Origin: Chitinophagaceae bacterium | GTDB taxonomy: Bacteria > Bacteroidota > Bacteroidia > Chitinophagales > Chitinophagaceae | NCBI GenBank assembly: GCA_016713085.1 | Contig: JADJPV010000002.1 | Coordinates: 1-64,000, forward strand | Reading direction: 5' to 3' | Length of the DNA stretch: 64,000 bases | Shown here: in pieces, positions 8,408 through 17,888 of the stretch | How positions within the stretch are numbered: position 1 is the stretch's first letter | Layout of the letters: each line of letters starts with the position of its first letter | The notes under the pieces: generated by a model | Told to the model about the DNA's origin: nothing | Seen by the model: the letters and a program-made list of their open reading frames with translations, nothing else | Database searches by the model: none | Position numbers and translations under genes: made by a program

Positions 8408-10663
8408 ATGGAAAAGTTCAAAACTGGTTATAACAGAAGAGCATTTTTAAAATCATCCTTTCTTGCAGGTGGTGGTATGATGATTAGTTTCAGCGGTTTG
8501 GCAGAGTTGAGCCTCGAGGATAAAATAAATCCGGCCGACCTGGCGGAACAATGGCATGAAATAACAGGCTATATCAAAATCACGCCAGATAATATCATAA
8601 AAATTTTAAACCCTAATCCGGAATTTGGACAAAATGTAATGACTTCACTCCCTATGATTGTGGCTGAAGAACTGGATGTGGACTGGCAAAAAGTAGTAGT
8701 AGAAATGGGGCCACACGACAATATGAAATTAGGTCCGCAATTTACCGGTGGAAGTAATTCTGTACGGATGTACTGGAAACCACTTCGTGATGCAGGAGCT
8801 GCTGCCCGTGCCATGTTAATGGATGCTGCGGCGCAAACATGGGCGGTACCCGTGGAAGAAATAACAACGAAAGAAGGAATGCTCTATCATGAAAAAACTG
8901 GTAAGTCAGGAACCTATGGCGAGTTTGCTTCAAAAGCTTCAGGCATTCCGATACCAAAAAATGTAAAGCTGAAAGAAGTAAAGAATTTTAATGTTGTACG
9001 AAACTCACAGAAGAATGTAGAAGGTTTAAAAATTGTAACCGGTAAACCTCTTTTTGCATTGGATTACACACAGGAAGGAATGCTGATTGCCATGATTCAT
9101 CATCCGCCTGCATTCGGAATGAAATTTAAAAGCTTTGATGCAGCTGAAACCTTGAAAATGCCGGGCATCAAAGATGTGTTTACGGTGAAATGATAGGAAG
9201 ATGGATATGAACAGGCCGGATTCGATACACGTACATTCAACGACTTATTGGTAGTGGTGGGCAATACCACATGGGAAGTAATGAATGCCCGCAAAAAACT
9301 AAAAGTAACCTGGGAGCCGAAAGGAGATACAAAAGATACGATGGCAGGCAGAGGCGGAAAGAATGAAGTGATTGTTCCCGGCGCATTGGAAAGTACAGGC
9401 ACTCATTTTGAACAAATGCGGGAGTATGCAAAGAAACCTGCACAGCAATTACGAAAAGACGGTGATCCTGAAACGGCTTTTAAAAACGCAGCAAAGATTA
9501 TTGAACGCACTTACAATGCTCCGTTCTTACCACACAACTGTATGGAGCCGATGAATTTCTTCGCTCATGTTACAGATGAAAAAGCGTTGCTGATAGGACC
9601 TCACCAGGCACCGGGTTGGATAGAACCAACGATCTCAAAAATTTTAAATCTGCCAGCCGATAAGATTGAAATAAGAATGGCCAGGATGGGTGGCGGCTTT
9701 GGCCTCAGGGCATATGGACATTATGTTACAGAAGCAGCACTTATTTCTAAAAAAGCAAAAGTTCCAATCAAGCTTGTGTACACCCGTGAAGATGATATGA
9801 CCTATGGCATCTATCGCCCCATGTACACAGCTACTTACCGTGCTGCATTAGATGCAAATAAAAATTTAATTGCCTTTCATGTAAAGGGTGGCGGTATTCC
9901 TGAACATGCCATTCATGCAAACAGGTTTCCTGCAGGTGCTGTTGATAATTATTTAGCAGAGGGATGGGAAATACCTTCCAATATTACCATTGGTGCATTC
10001 AGAGCGCCACGATCTAATTTCAATGCAGCTGCCGAGCAATCGTTCTTAGATGAATTAGCAGAAGCAATGGGTAAGGATCCCATTGAATTCAGACTGGAAT
10101 TATTGAAACGTGCCAAAGAAAATCCTGTTGGTAAAAACAATGAATACGATGCAGACAGGTATGCAGGTGTCTTGAAACTGGTGAAAGAAAAATCGGGATG
10201 GAATAAACCGGAAAACAAAAAGTACAGCCGTGGTGTGGCTGCTTATTTCTGTCACAACTCCTATGCTGCGCATGTGGTTGACATGGTTAAGAAAGACGGA
10301 CAGCCTTTTGTGGAAAGAGTTACCAGTGTACTTGATTGCGGTATAGTGATCAATCCTGATGCTGCGATCAACATGGTTGAAGGAGCTGTGGTTGATGGAA
10401 TTGGAAATGCACTGTATGGTGGATTGACATTTAAGGAAGGAGTTCCTGAGCAAAATAATTTTACCCGTTACAGGATGATCCGCCTTCGGGAGGCACCTAA
10501 AAAGATTGATGTTCATTTTGTGCAAAATGATATTAATCCAACAGGGTTAGGCGAACCGCCTTTTCCGCCGGTATTTGGAGCAGTAGCAAATGCATTGTAT
10601 AAGAATACAGGGAAACGGTTTTATAATCAACCTTTTTCAACAGAGCTTCAAAAAAAACCGTAA
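8408..10663 (+). CDS. iorB: molybdopterin-binding subunit of IorAB-type hydroxylase, copy 2 (two tandem in-frame stops)
   Basis: Homologue of iorB1 with Tat motif R10-R11, GGGFGLRAY, YTREDDM and GLGEPPFPP. The frame is interrupted by TGA TAG at 9191-9196, after FTVK. The same frame then continues with EDGYEQAGFDTRTFNDLL and runs to the normal C-terminus, so no frameshift is involved. In the family this position is ordinary sequence between conserved blocks. Either the six bases are miscalled or this copy carries a real nonsense lesion. If real, only a 261-residue fragment would be made and copy 1 would supply the activity. Confidence 0.8.
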
Positions 10664-10730
10664 CAGATTTTAAAAATTACAGATAGTGCTTTTTCCCAGA
10701 AGTATAAAAGCAAAAAAACTTAAGCGGAAT

Positions 10731-11153
10731 ATGAAATTGATACTTATAACCTTTGCGGTTTCTACATTCGCCATAACATTGTTATCCTTTGATCAGAGTT
10801 TTGATTTAAAAGCGAGTGTTAAACGTGGTAAAACCATTTACGAAACAAGTTGCATTACCTGCCACATGGCAGAGGGAACAGGGCTTGAAGGCGTTTTTCC
10901 TCCTTTAGTAAAATCAAATATGGCTGATAAAAATCGTTTGATTAAAGTGATTGTGCAGGGTATGAGAGGGCCGTCAAAAGTGAATGGTGTAGATTATAAT
11001 GGGGAAATGGCCGCCATCGTTCTTACCAATGAACAGGCAGCAGATGTTGCAAATTATGTTCGTAATTCATGGGGCAATAAAGCTCCTGCTATTTTACCGT
11101 CACAGGTGCAACCTGCATTAAAGGTTCAGATAAAAGGATATCAAAAGTATTAA
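10731..11153 (+). CDS. periplasmic c-type cytochrome
   Basis: A class I-like monohaem cytochrome of 140 residues when started at the ATG at 10731; the longer GTG start at 10686 would bury the signal peptide. Residues 1-20 are a hydrophobic export signal. Haem attachment is C41-I-T-C44-H45, and a Met ligand is likely in the GEMAAI segment. It lies 67 bases after iorB2 on the same strand and is the probable electron acceptor for the exported hydroxylase, as seen for other periplasmic xanthine-oxidase-family enzymes. That pairing is inferred from position. Confidence 0.85.
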   Translation: MKLILITFAVSTFAITLLSFDQSFDLKASVKRGKTIYETSCITCHMAEGTGLEGVFPPLVKSNMADKNRLIKVIVQGMRGPSKVNGVDYNGEMAAIVLTNEQAADVANYVRNSWGNKAPAILPSQVQPALKVQIKGYQKY

Positions 11154-11193
11154 AGAGAGTAATCGTAAACAGTGTGCTTCTTTTTGAAGGAGA

Positions 11194-12351
11194 ATGACAA
11201 AAGAAATAAACGAAATAATTGCTGCTTATAAACGGGCACAACAAAAAGGAAATAAAACGGCCCTTGCTACTGTTGTGTACGTTGAAGGTTCTTCCTACAG
11301 AAGGCCCGGTGCCCGTATGCTGGTGGAAGACGATGGACGAATGACCGGCGCAATAAGCGGCGGATGCCTGGAAGGTGATGCGTTACGCAAAGCGTTGCTG
11401 GCAATTCATCAGCAACAAAACAAACTGGTTACTTATAATACACTGGAAGAAGATGATGTTGAGTTTGGTGTACAGTTAGGATGCAATGGTATTGTACATA
11501 TTTTATTTGAACCGATTGATCCGCAGGATGATAATAATCCTATCGCATTGCTGGAGAGATCACAGCTGTTTCGAAAAGAAACAGTTTTGGTAACATTATT
11601 TTCATTGCACAACTTTCACGGTCATCAGCCCGGTACTTGTTTTTTTCTTGATGAAGAAAGTTCGTACAGTAAAATTGATAATGCAGGATTAGATGTGACT
11701 GTTCTTGAAGATGCTTCGTCTGTGCTTAAAGCTGGAGCGTCGTCCATAAAAGAATACAGTGCGTTTGATTTGACTGGCTTTATTGAATTGCTGCAGCCAC
11801 CAGTTTCTTTAATTATTATCGGCGCAGGCAACGATGTATTTCCATTAGTTGAAATGACGGGGGTTTTAGGTTGGCAGATAATTGTTGCAGACGGAAGAAC
11901 AACACATGCAAATGTTCAACGCTTTCCCAACGTACAGAAATTGATAGCAGGGAAACCGGAAGATATTATTCAGCAACTTGTCATTGACGAATGGACGGTG
12001 TTTCTGTTGATGACACACAATTACAAGTATGATTTGGCAATGATGAAACTGTTGCTGCAAATCAACTGCAGATACATCGGTACACTTGGGCCAAAGAAGC
12101 GTTTGGAAAGGATGATTGAAGAATTGAAGAAAGAAGGTATTGCTGTAACAGATGAACAAAGAAATATGATCCATGGGCCGATCGGTTTAGACATCGGCGC
12201 AGAAGCCGCAGAAGAAATTGCATTATCTGTTCTTGCAGAAATAAAAGCGGTGTTTGCAAATCGGGAAGGAGGTTTTCTGAAAAACCGTTCGGTTAGTATT
12301 CATACCCGTAATGAATTGGAATTACAGAATAGCAGCAGCAATGGCAGATGA
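11194..12351 (+). CDS. xdhC: XdhC/CoxI-family Mo-enzyme maturation factor
   Basis: XdhC proteins bind the finished molybdenum cofactor, aid its sulfuration and insert it into xanthine-oxidase-family enzymes. The 385-residue protein has the N-terminal XdhC_CoxI block (GSSYRRPGARMLV, then GAISGGCLEGD) and a C-terminal Rossmann domain starting IIIGAGNDVFPL with the MTHNYKYDL and RYIGTLGPKKR motifs. It ends inside the start of mocA (11-base overlap), so the two are co-translated. Position directly after the structural genes fits a dedicated chaperone for the two IorB proteins. Confidence 0.9.
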   Translation: MTKEINEIIAAYKRAQQKGNKTALATVVYVEGSSYRRPGARMLVEDDGRMTGAISGGCLEGDALRKALLAIHQQQNKLVTYNTLEEDDVEFGVQLGCNGIVHILFEPIDPQDDNNPIALLERSQLFRKETVLVTLFSLHNFHGHQPGTCFFLDEESSYSKIDNAGLDVTVLEDASSVLKAGASSIKEYSAFDLTGFIELLQPPVSLIIIGAGNDVFPLVEMTGVLGWQIIVADGRTTHANVQRFPNVQKLIAGKPEDIIQQLVIDEWTVFLLMTHNYKYDLAMMKLLLQINCRYIGTLGPKKRLERMIEELKKEGIAVTDEQRNMIHGPIGLDIGAEAAEEIALSVLAEIKAVFANREGGFLKNRSVSIHTRNELELQNSSSNGR

Positions 12352-12949
12352 TAAAAGTTATACAAATACCGGAGTTGTTATACTCGCTGCAGGCGAATCA
12401 TCCCGTTTAGGTTCTCCCAAACAATTATTGATTTATTCAGGTGCTACATTGTTGCAACATTCCATTGAAGTGGCGCAGGTTTCTAATGCGGGCCCCGTTT
12501 TTGTTGTTTTAGGAGCAAATGCAGATGCAATCAAACATGGATTAAAAACTACAACTGCTAACGTAATTGTAAATGCAGATTGGAAAGAGGGGATGGCATC
12601 AACCATTCGCTACGGATTACAAACCTTGGGTGAAACGAATCCGCAGGTGGATGCTGTTATTTTTATGGTAGCCGATCAGCCCTTTGTAACAGCTGATTTA
12701 TTAAATAATTTGATGGATGTGAACAGAAAAGAACAGCGCAGCATTGTTGCCAGTAAATATGGAACTATTTTTGGAACGCCTGTTTTATTTGCCAAACGGT
12801 TCTTTCCGGAACTGATGGAATTAGCAGGTGATGTGGGAGCAAAAAGCCTGGTTCGAAAGTATATGAGCGAAACCGCATTTGTTTCATTTCCGAAAGGAGA
12901 GATTGATATTGATACAAAGGAAGATTATGAAAGTCTTTCGAAAAAATAA
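12341..12949 (+). CDS. mocA: MocA-type molybdenum cofactor cytidylyltransferase
   Basis: Nucleotidyltransferase of the MobA/MocA group, predicted to attach CMP to molybdopterin to make the MCD form used by xanthine-oxidase-family enzymes. It has the N-terminal VVILAAGESSRLGSPKQLL signature and the metal-binding VADQPFV motif. The ATG at 12341 (MADDKSY) is preferred to the one at 12311, because the first ten residues of the longer form precede the conserved fold and lie inside xdhC. About 202 residues. The MocA rather than MobA assignment rests on the IorAB/XdhC context. Confidence 0.85.
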   Translation: MADDKSYTNTGVVILAAGESSRLGSPKQLLIYSGATLLQHSIEVAQVSNAGPVFVVLGANADAIKHGLKTTTANVIVNADWKEGMASTIRYGLQTLGETNPQVDAVIFMVADQPFVTADLLNNLMDVNRKEQRSIVASKYGTIFGTPVLFAKRFFPELMELAGDVGAKSLVRKYMSETAFVSFPKGEIDIDTKEDYESLSKK

Positions 12950-12989
12950 TTGATGGCATGCTCCGTCTGACGGAAAATTCAGTAAACAA

Positions 12990-14168
12990 ATGATCACCGT
13001 AACAGAAGCAAAACATATTATTTCAAATAACGTAACAGTATTAAAACCTGTTACGGGTTCTTTATTACAGTCAAGAGGAAAGGTTTTGGCTGCTGATGTG
13101 TATGCAACAGTTGATATTCCAGCTTTTCCGCAATCAGCAATGGATGGTTATGCCTTTGCATTTGATGATCTGCAAAATGAATTGGTGATTGAGGGAGAAA
13201 TGGCAGCAGGAAGTTCTTCAGCAATTGAAGTAGCAGCAGGTAAAGCTATCCGCATTTTTACAGGTGCACCTGTTCCGGCAGGAGCTGATACAGTTGTGAT
13301 GCAAGAGAAAGTGAAAATCGAAAATGGTGGTTTAATTATTGAAGATGACAAGCTGCAACGCAACAGTAATGTTCGGCCGATTGGCTCAGAAATAAAAGCA
13401 GGTGAACTCGCTTTGCCGAAAGGAAGTTTATTAACTGCAGCAGCGATTGGTTTTTTAGCCGGCATCGGTCTTACAGAAGTGTTGGTAATTCCTGATCCTG
13501 CGATCAGTATTATTCTTACCGGCAACGAATTACAGGAGCCGGGTAAACCTTTGTCGTATGGACAAGTATATGAATCCAATTCTTTTGGTTTAACAGCAGC
13601 ATTGGAATCGCTGCATCTTCCTGTTCATCGTATTTACAAAGCAGAAGATGATCCGGAAGTATTAACGGCGATTTTGCAACAGGCATTGAATGAAAGTGAT
13701 CTTGTATTGTTAACAGGTGGTGTAAGTGTTGGTGATTATGATTTTGTGTTGAAGGCAGCGAACAAATGTGGCGTAACTCAACAGTTTCATAAGGTAAAAC
13801 AACGACCGGGTAAACCTTTGTTCTTTGGTACCAAGAATGAAAAAGTAGTGTTTGGTTTGCCGGGCAATCCTTCATCTGTGCTTACCTGTTTTTATGAATA
13901 TGTAACCGAGGCTTTGGCAATACAGACAAAACGTTCGTTGGAATTAAAGTCAGTACAAACAGTATTAGCGAAAGACTGTAAAAAAGCACCGGGGCTTACA
14001 CATTTTCAAAAAGCCTATTATGATGGAAAAACGGTGTTGTCATTAACAGCACAGGAATCGTACAAATTAAATTCGTTTGCAACAGCCAACTGTTTGCTGC
14101 AACTGGATGGCGAAAAAGAAGAGTATTTTGCAGATGATTCTGTCACTATTCATCTTTTACCTGTTTAA
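12990..14168 (+). CDS. moeA: molybdopterin molybdenumtransferase
   Basis: MoeA inserts molybdate into adenylylated molybdopterin. The 392-residue protein contains the family landmarks in order: SAMDGYAF, GAPVPAGADTVVMQE, ILTGNEL, LLTGGVSVGDYDFV and FGLPGNPSSVLTCF. Length is normal and the frame is intact. It is followed after five bases by the TauE-type permease gene and is part of the Moco block. Confidence 0.95.
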   Translation: MITVTEAKHIISNNVTVLKPVTGSLLQSRGKVLAADVYATVDIPAFPQSAMDGYAFAFDDLQNELVIEGEMAAGSSSAIEVAAGKAIRIFTGAPVPAGADTVVMQEKVKIENGGLIIEDDKLQRNSNVRPIGSEIKAGELALPKGSLLTAAAIGFLAGIGLTEVLVIPDPAISIILTGNELQEPGKPLSYGQVYESNSFGLTAALESLHLPVHRIYKAEDDPEVLTAILQQALNESDLVLLTGGVSVGDYDFVLKAANKCGVTQQFHKVKQRPGKPLFFGTKNEKVVFGLPGNPSSVLTCFYEYVTEALAIQTKRSLELKSVQTVLAKDCKKAPGLTHFQKAYYDGKTVLSLTAQESYKLNSFATANCLLQLDGEKEEYFADDSVTIHLLPV

Positions 14169-14173
14169 CATCA

Positions 14174-14910
14174 ATGGACTTTATTTATCTTTTTTATATT
14201 CTTTTATTTCTTGTTGCTTTTTTATATGCATCAGTTGGTCATGGTGGAGCAAGTGGTTATTTGGCATTAATGGCTATCTTCAGTATTGCGCCTGATGTGA
14301 TGAAGCCAACGGCGTTATTGCTGAACCTTTTTGTATCGCTAACATCATTCATACAATTTTACAGAGGTGGTTATTTCAAATGGAAAATATTTCTGCCGTT
14401 TGCTCTGGCATCGGTGCCAATGGCATTTGTTGGTGGATTGGTAACGATTGACGCAGTTATTTATAAAAAATATTGGGAGTACTGTTGCTGATACCTGTGA
14501 TCCGTTTTTTATTCTTCAGCAATATAAAAGTGGATGAACGAAAACAGGTGAACATCCTCATAGCAGTATTGATCGGTGCAGCTATTGGTTTTTTATCTGG
14601 CTTGATTGGTATTGGGGGCGGAATTATTTTATCACCGATATTATTGCTGATGCGCTGGACAGATATGAAGCAAACAGCAGCCATCAGCGCCCTGTTCATT
14701 TTTGTGAACTCAGTTTCAGGATTAGCAGGTCAGTTAACAAAGGGCATTCATTTTACACAGGATATGTACATGTATGTGGGAATCGCTTTTGTTGGTGGGT
14801 TATTTGGAGCCTACTACGGGTCCGTACGTTTCAAACAAAAAGCATTAAGTTTCATGCTTGCAGCGGTTTTAGGTATCGCTTCTTTCAAATTATTGTTCAC
14901 ACAGGCTTAG
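14174..14910 (+). CDS. TauE/SafE (TSUP)-family membrane permease (one indel)
   Basis: A hydrophobic protein of about 245 residues with the TSUP pattern: GHGGASGYLALMAIF near the N-terminus and GLIGIGGGIILSPILLL in the second half, with about seven membrane segments. Family members export sulfite, sulfoacetate or related anions. The frame breaks at the A6 run 14465-14470; with A7 it reads YKKILGVLLLIPVIRFLFF and joins both halves (14174-14491 and 14473-14910). Within a Moco cluster it might carry an oxyanion or sulfur compound. The substrate is unknown. Confidence 0.8.
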
Positions 14911-14927
14911 TAAACCAAGTATAGCGA

Positions 14928-14935
14928 TAAATTTG
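14928..14935 (+). promoter_or_regulatory. -7 promoter element of moaD
   Basis: TAAATTTG, a perfect TAnnTTTG Bacteroidota -7 element, five bases before the moaD ATG. Transcription would start at or near the A of ATG, giving a leaderless mRNA. No clear -33 TTG was found at the usual distance. Confidence 0.5.
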
Positions 14936-14940
14936 CAGCA

Positions 14941-15168
14941 ATGATCACTGTTTTATTTTTTGGTAAGCTGGCAGAGGTTGCAGAAAGTTCAGTTGAAGTG
15001 CAGAAGGTATCTTCAACAGATGAATTGCTGGCACAACTGCATGCACAATATCCTTTGCTTGCAAGTGAAAAGTTTGTGATGGCAGTCAATAAGAAAATGA
15101 TCAGCTCTAATACAACACTCAGCGATAATTCTACAGTAGCTTTACTGCCACCATTCTCAGGGGGATAA
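14941..15168 (+). CDS. moaD: molybdopterin synthase small subunit
   Basis: A 75-residue ubiquitin-fold protein ending in the diagnostic LLPPFSGG, whose C-terminal Gly-Gly is adenylated by MoeB and thiocarboxylated to donate sulfur to precursor Z. It lies three bases before moeB and close to moaE, its catalytic partner. Size and end are exactly as expected. Confidence 0.95.
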   Translation: MITVLFFGKLAEVAESSVEVQKVSSTDELLAQLHAQYPLLASEKFVMAVNKKMISSNTTLSDNSTVALLPPFSGG

Positions 15169-15170
15169 AC

Positions 15171-16295
15171 ATGAACAACGACCAACTATATGAACGTTAC
15201 CAGCGGCAACTCATCCTCAAAGGATTTGGTGCAGAAGCACAACAGAAATTACTGTTGGCTTCTGTATTGGTGATCGGTGCAGGGGGTTTGGGTTGTCCGG
15301 TGTTGCAATACCTTGTTGCAGCAGGTGTTGGTAGTATTGGCATTGTGGATGATGATGTGGTGTCGCTTTCGAATTTGCACCGGCAGGTTTTGTATAATGT
15401 GCAAATGATTGGTAAGCCAAAAACAAATTGCGCTGTTGAAGTATTGCAGCAATTGAATCCGCAGGTGAAGTTTACTGTTTACAATGAGCGGTTAACAAAT
15501 CAAAATGCCGCCGGTATTCTTTCGTTGTATAATGTGATCGTTGATGGATCTGATAATTTTGCCACCCGTTATTTAGTGAATGATGCTTCTGTACTATTGA
15601 ACAAGCCATTGGTCTATGGTGCTGTTTCACAATACGAAGGACAGGTGGCAGTGTTTAATGTGTTACAGAACAATGTACGTTCAGCCAATTACCGTGATCT
15701 GTTTCCATATCCGCCAAAGAAAGGCGAAGTGTTGAATTGTGCAGAAGCAGGAGTGCTGGGTGTTTTACCCGGTATCATTGGCACAATGATGGCGAATGAA
15801 ACCATCAAGCTTATCACAGGAACAGGAAAACTGCTTGTGAATCGTTTGCTTACTTACAATACCCTTAATAATCTAACTTACGATCTGGAACTAACAGCAA
15901 GGATTGAAACACGTTCGCTGATACCTGCAACAGAAGATGAATTGCTGCAAACAGATTATGAATGGCTGTGCAGTTCAGCAACTGCAGTGAATGAAATTGA
16001 TGCAAATACATTCAATGCTATCATTGCTGAGGGAACAGCAGCGATTGTGGATGTAAGGGAGAAAGATGAATTACCTGTTGTAACAGAGTTTAGTCATTTG
16101 CAGATATCGTTAAACCAACTGCAACAACATACAGCATGGCTTACAGAAGATACGATTGTTGTATTTTGTTTATCAGGAAAACGGAGTGCACAGGCGGCAA
16201 AACAGTTGACAGAATTATTTGGTGCATCGAAAAAAATCTATAGTTTAAAAGGCGGCATTCAGCAATGGATGCAGGAACAAAAACAAACCGTGTAA
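15171..16295 (+). CDS. moeB: MoeB/ThiF-type adenylyltransferase with C-terminal rhodanese domain
   Basis: E1-like enzyme that activates the MoaD C-terminus. The N-terminal part has the nucleotide site GAGGLGCP and the LSNLHRQ, DGSDNFATRYL and LNCAEAGVLGVLPG motifs. Residues about 275-370 form a rhodanese domain with the catalytic loop FCLSGKRS, which could supply the sulfur, as in MOCS3-type proteins. The paired CxxC zinc motifs of E. coli MoeB are not seen. It overlaps the moaE start by one base (TAATG). Confidence 0.9.
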   Translation: MNNDQLYERYQRQLILKGFGAEAQQKLLLASVLVIGAGGLGCPVLQYLVAAGVGSIGIVDDDVVSLSNLHRQVLYNVQMIGKPKTNCAVEVLQQLNPQVKFTVYNERLTNQNAAGILSLYNVIVDGSDNFATRYLVNDASVLLNKPLVYGAVSQYEGQVAVFNVLQNNVRSANYRDLFPYPPKKGEVLNCAEAGVLGVLPGIIGTMMANETIKLITGTGKLLVNRLLTYNTLNNLTYDLELTARIETRSLIPATEDELLQTDYEWLCSSATAVNEIDANTFNAIIAEGTAAIVDVREKDELPVVTEFSHLQISLNQLQQHTAWLTEDTIVVFCLSGKRSAQAAKQLTELFGASKKIYSLKGGIQQWMQEQKQTV

Positions 16296-16735
16296 TGGAA
16301 CGTAAACCGAAGAGTATATTTACACAAGGTGCAATTGCAGCTTCATTTATTGCCGATAGTATTGCAAAACACAGTTCGAAAACTGGTATCGGCGCACACA
16401 GCATTTTCTTAGGACAGGTGAGGTCTGATGTGATCGATGACAAGAAAGTAGCTGCCATCGAATACACAACGTATGAAGAACTGGCTTTGGAAAAAATGCA
16501 TGTTATCCGTGAAGAAACGTTTGCAAAGTATGAACTCACCTGTATGCATGTACATCACAGTTTAGGTAAAGTGGCAGTGGGCGAAATATGTTTGTTTGTC
16601 TTTACTTCGTCTTCACATCGCCGTGCAGCAATTGATGCCTGCAACGAAGTGGTGGAACGTATCAAAACAGAACTGCCTGTTTGGGGAAAGGAATTATTTG
16701 AAGATGAAACACATCAGTGGAAAGTAAATCAATAA
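16295..16735 (+). CDS. moaE: molybdopterin synthase catalytic subunit
   Basis: The large subunit of molybdopterin synthase, working with MoaD to convert precursor Z to molybdopterin. The start at 16295 (MERKPKSIF) shares one base with the moeB stop and is preferred to 16265. It contains YTTYEELALEKM, VHHSLGKVAVGE and SHRRAAIDACNEVVERIKTE, all typical of MoaE, and has normal length (146 residues). Confidence 0.93.
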   Translation: MERKPKSIFTQGAIAASFIADSIAKHSSKTGIGAHSIFLGQVRSDVIDDKKVAAIEYTTYEELALEKMHVIREETFAKYELTCMHVHHSLGKVAVGEICLFVFTSSSHRRAAIDACNEVVERIKTELPVWGKELFEDETHQWKVNQ

Positions 16736-16738
16736 GCA

Positions 16739-17650
16739 ATGGTCAACATCACACATAAGTCAACTACTTTACGACAGGCAATCGCAACAGCAATACTTAC
16801 TGTTTCAAAACAGGAAACGATTGATGCTATTCAAAACAAAGCCGTTCCCAAAGGTGATGTGTTTGAATTTTCAAGAGCAGCCGGTTTGCTTGCGATTAAA
16901 AAGACAAGTGATGTGATTCCTGATTGTCACCCGTTGCCGGTTGAGTTTGCTTCCATTAAGCATGAAATAAATGGATTGAATATTCGTATCTCCGTTGAAG
17001 TACATACGATTTATAAAACAGGTGTTGAAGTTGAAGCCATGCATGGTGCGGCCATCACTGGATTAACGATGTACGATATGCTGAAACCCCTGGATAAAGG
17101 CGTAGAGATTTCTTCTATCAAACTCGAAAGCAAGAAAGGTGGCAAAACCGATTTCAAAGATGAGTTGAAAGAAAGCATCCGTACAGCTGTAATCGTTTGT
17201 TCCGATACTGTTGCAGCAGGTACAAAGGAAGACAGCAGCGGTAAAGCCATTCTCCAAAAGTTAGAACAGCATCAACTCAAAGCATCGGTGTATGAAATCA
17301 TTCCCGATGAGTTTGATGTGATTCAATCAAAAGCAAAACAATACAGCAGCGAAGGGTATAACCTCATCCTGTTTACGGGTGGTACCGGTTTGTCGCCCAG
17401 AGATGTTACACCCGATGCAATTCAGCCATTACTGGACAGAGAAATACCCGGAATGATGGAAGCGGCCCGCAGCTACGGCCAGCAACGGACACCATATGCT
17501 ATGCTGTCGAGAGGGGTAGCAGGTTTTATTGACAATTCCCTTGTTATTACTTTGCCCGGTTCCACCAAAGGTGCAGAGGAAACCATGGATGCATTATTCC
17601 CTTATGTACTTCATTTATTTCGGGTGGCAGGTGGAATGAGGCATAATTAA
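16739..17650 (+). CDS. moaCB: bifunctional MoaC-MoaB/MogA fusion
   Basis: Two Moco steps in one chain. Residues 1-150 are MoaC (cyclic pyranopterin monophosphate synthase), with [14 protein letters not shown] and the [21 protein letters not shown] region. Residues about 155-303 are MoaB/MogA (molybdopterin adenylyltransferase), with [17 protein letters not shown] and a GSTKG motif. It starts three bases after moaE and closes the cluster. The partner of MoaC, the radical-SAM enzyme MoaA, is not encoded nearby. Confidence 0.93.
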   Translation: MVNITHKSTTLRQAIATAILTVSKQETIDAIQNKAVPKGDVFEFSRAAGLLAIKKTSDVIPDCHPLPVEFASIKHEINGLNIRISVEVHTIYKTGVEVEAMHGAAITGLTMYDMLKPLDKGVEISSIKLESKKGGKTDFKDELKESIRTAVIVCSDTVAAGTKEDSSGKAILQKLEQHQLKASVYEIIPDEFDVIQSKAKQYSSEGYNLILFTGGTGLSPRDVTPDAIQPLLDREIPGMMEAARSYGQQRTPYAMLSRGVAGFIDNSLVITLPGSTKGAEETMDALFPYVLHLFRVAGGMRHN

Positions 17651-17834
17651 CTGATTTTTTTGTGAGATGAAGTCAGTTTTACCAGAATTCGGCAAGAAAT
17701 GGTTTACTGGCAGTTTGAAGAAAAAAAATCCCGGTTATTCTCATATCTCCTGTTGATTTTCCCCTTTTTTTAGCAGATCACTCATAACTTTCGGGGAACA
17801 AATAACTATTGTTTGTTTTGGTGCAAAATTTAGT

Positions 17835-17849
17835 CTACTAAATAGGTAG
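17835..17849 (+). promoter_or_regulatory. CTAC-N7-GTAG inverted repeat, putative operator, upstream of ALAS operon
   Basis: CTACTAAATAGGTAG, half-sites CTAC and GTAG seven bases apart, lying just upstream of a perfect -7 element (17858-17865), so it would cover the -33 region. The same arrangement with shared flanks (AGTCTACTAA...GTAGG) occurs at 23108-23122. A sulfur- or iron-responsive regulator is a guess from the gene context. Confidence 0.5.
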
Positions 17850-17857
17850 GAAACTCC

Positions 17858-17865
17858 TATTTTTG
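17858..17865 (+). promoter_or_regulatory. -7 promoter element of the ALAS-hemCD-hemB-cysG operon
   Basis: TATTTTTG, a perfect TAnnTTTG, 23 bases before the ATG at 17889. The usual -33 TTG is missing; the inverted repeat at 17835-17849 occupies that region, as expected if an activator replaces it or a repressor blocks it. Confidence 0.55.
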
Positions 17866-17888
17866 TCATTCGTTTACATTGGGAAAGT

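Noticed and set aside
17651..17888. RNA gene in the gap before the ALAS operon
   Set aside because: Apart from the operator and -7 element, no stable conserved-looking structure or tRNA-like fold was visible.
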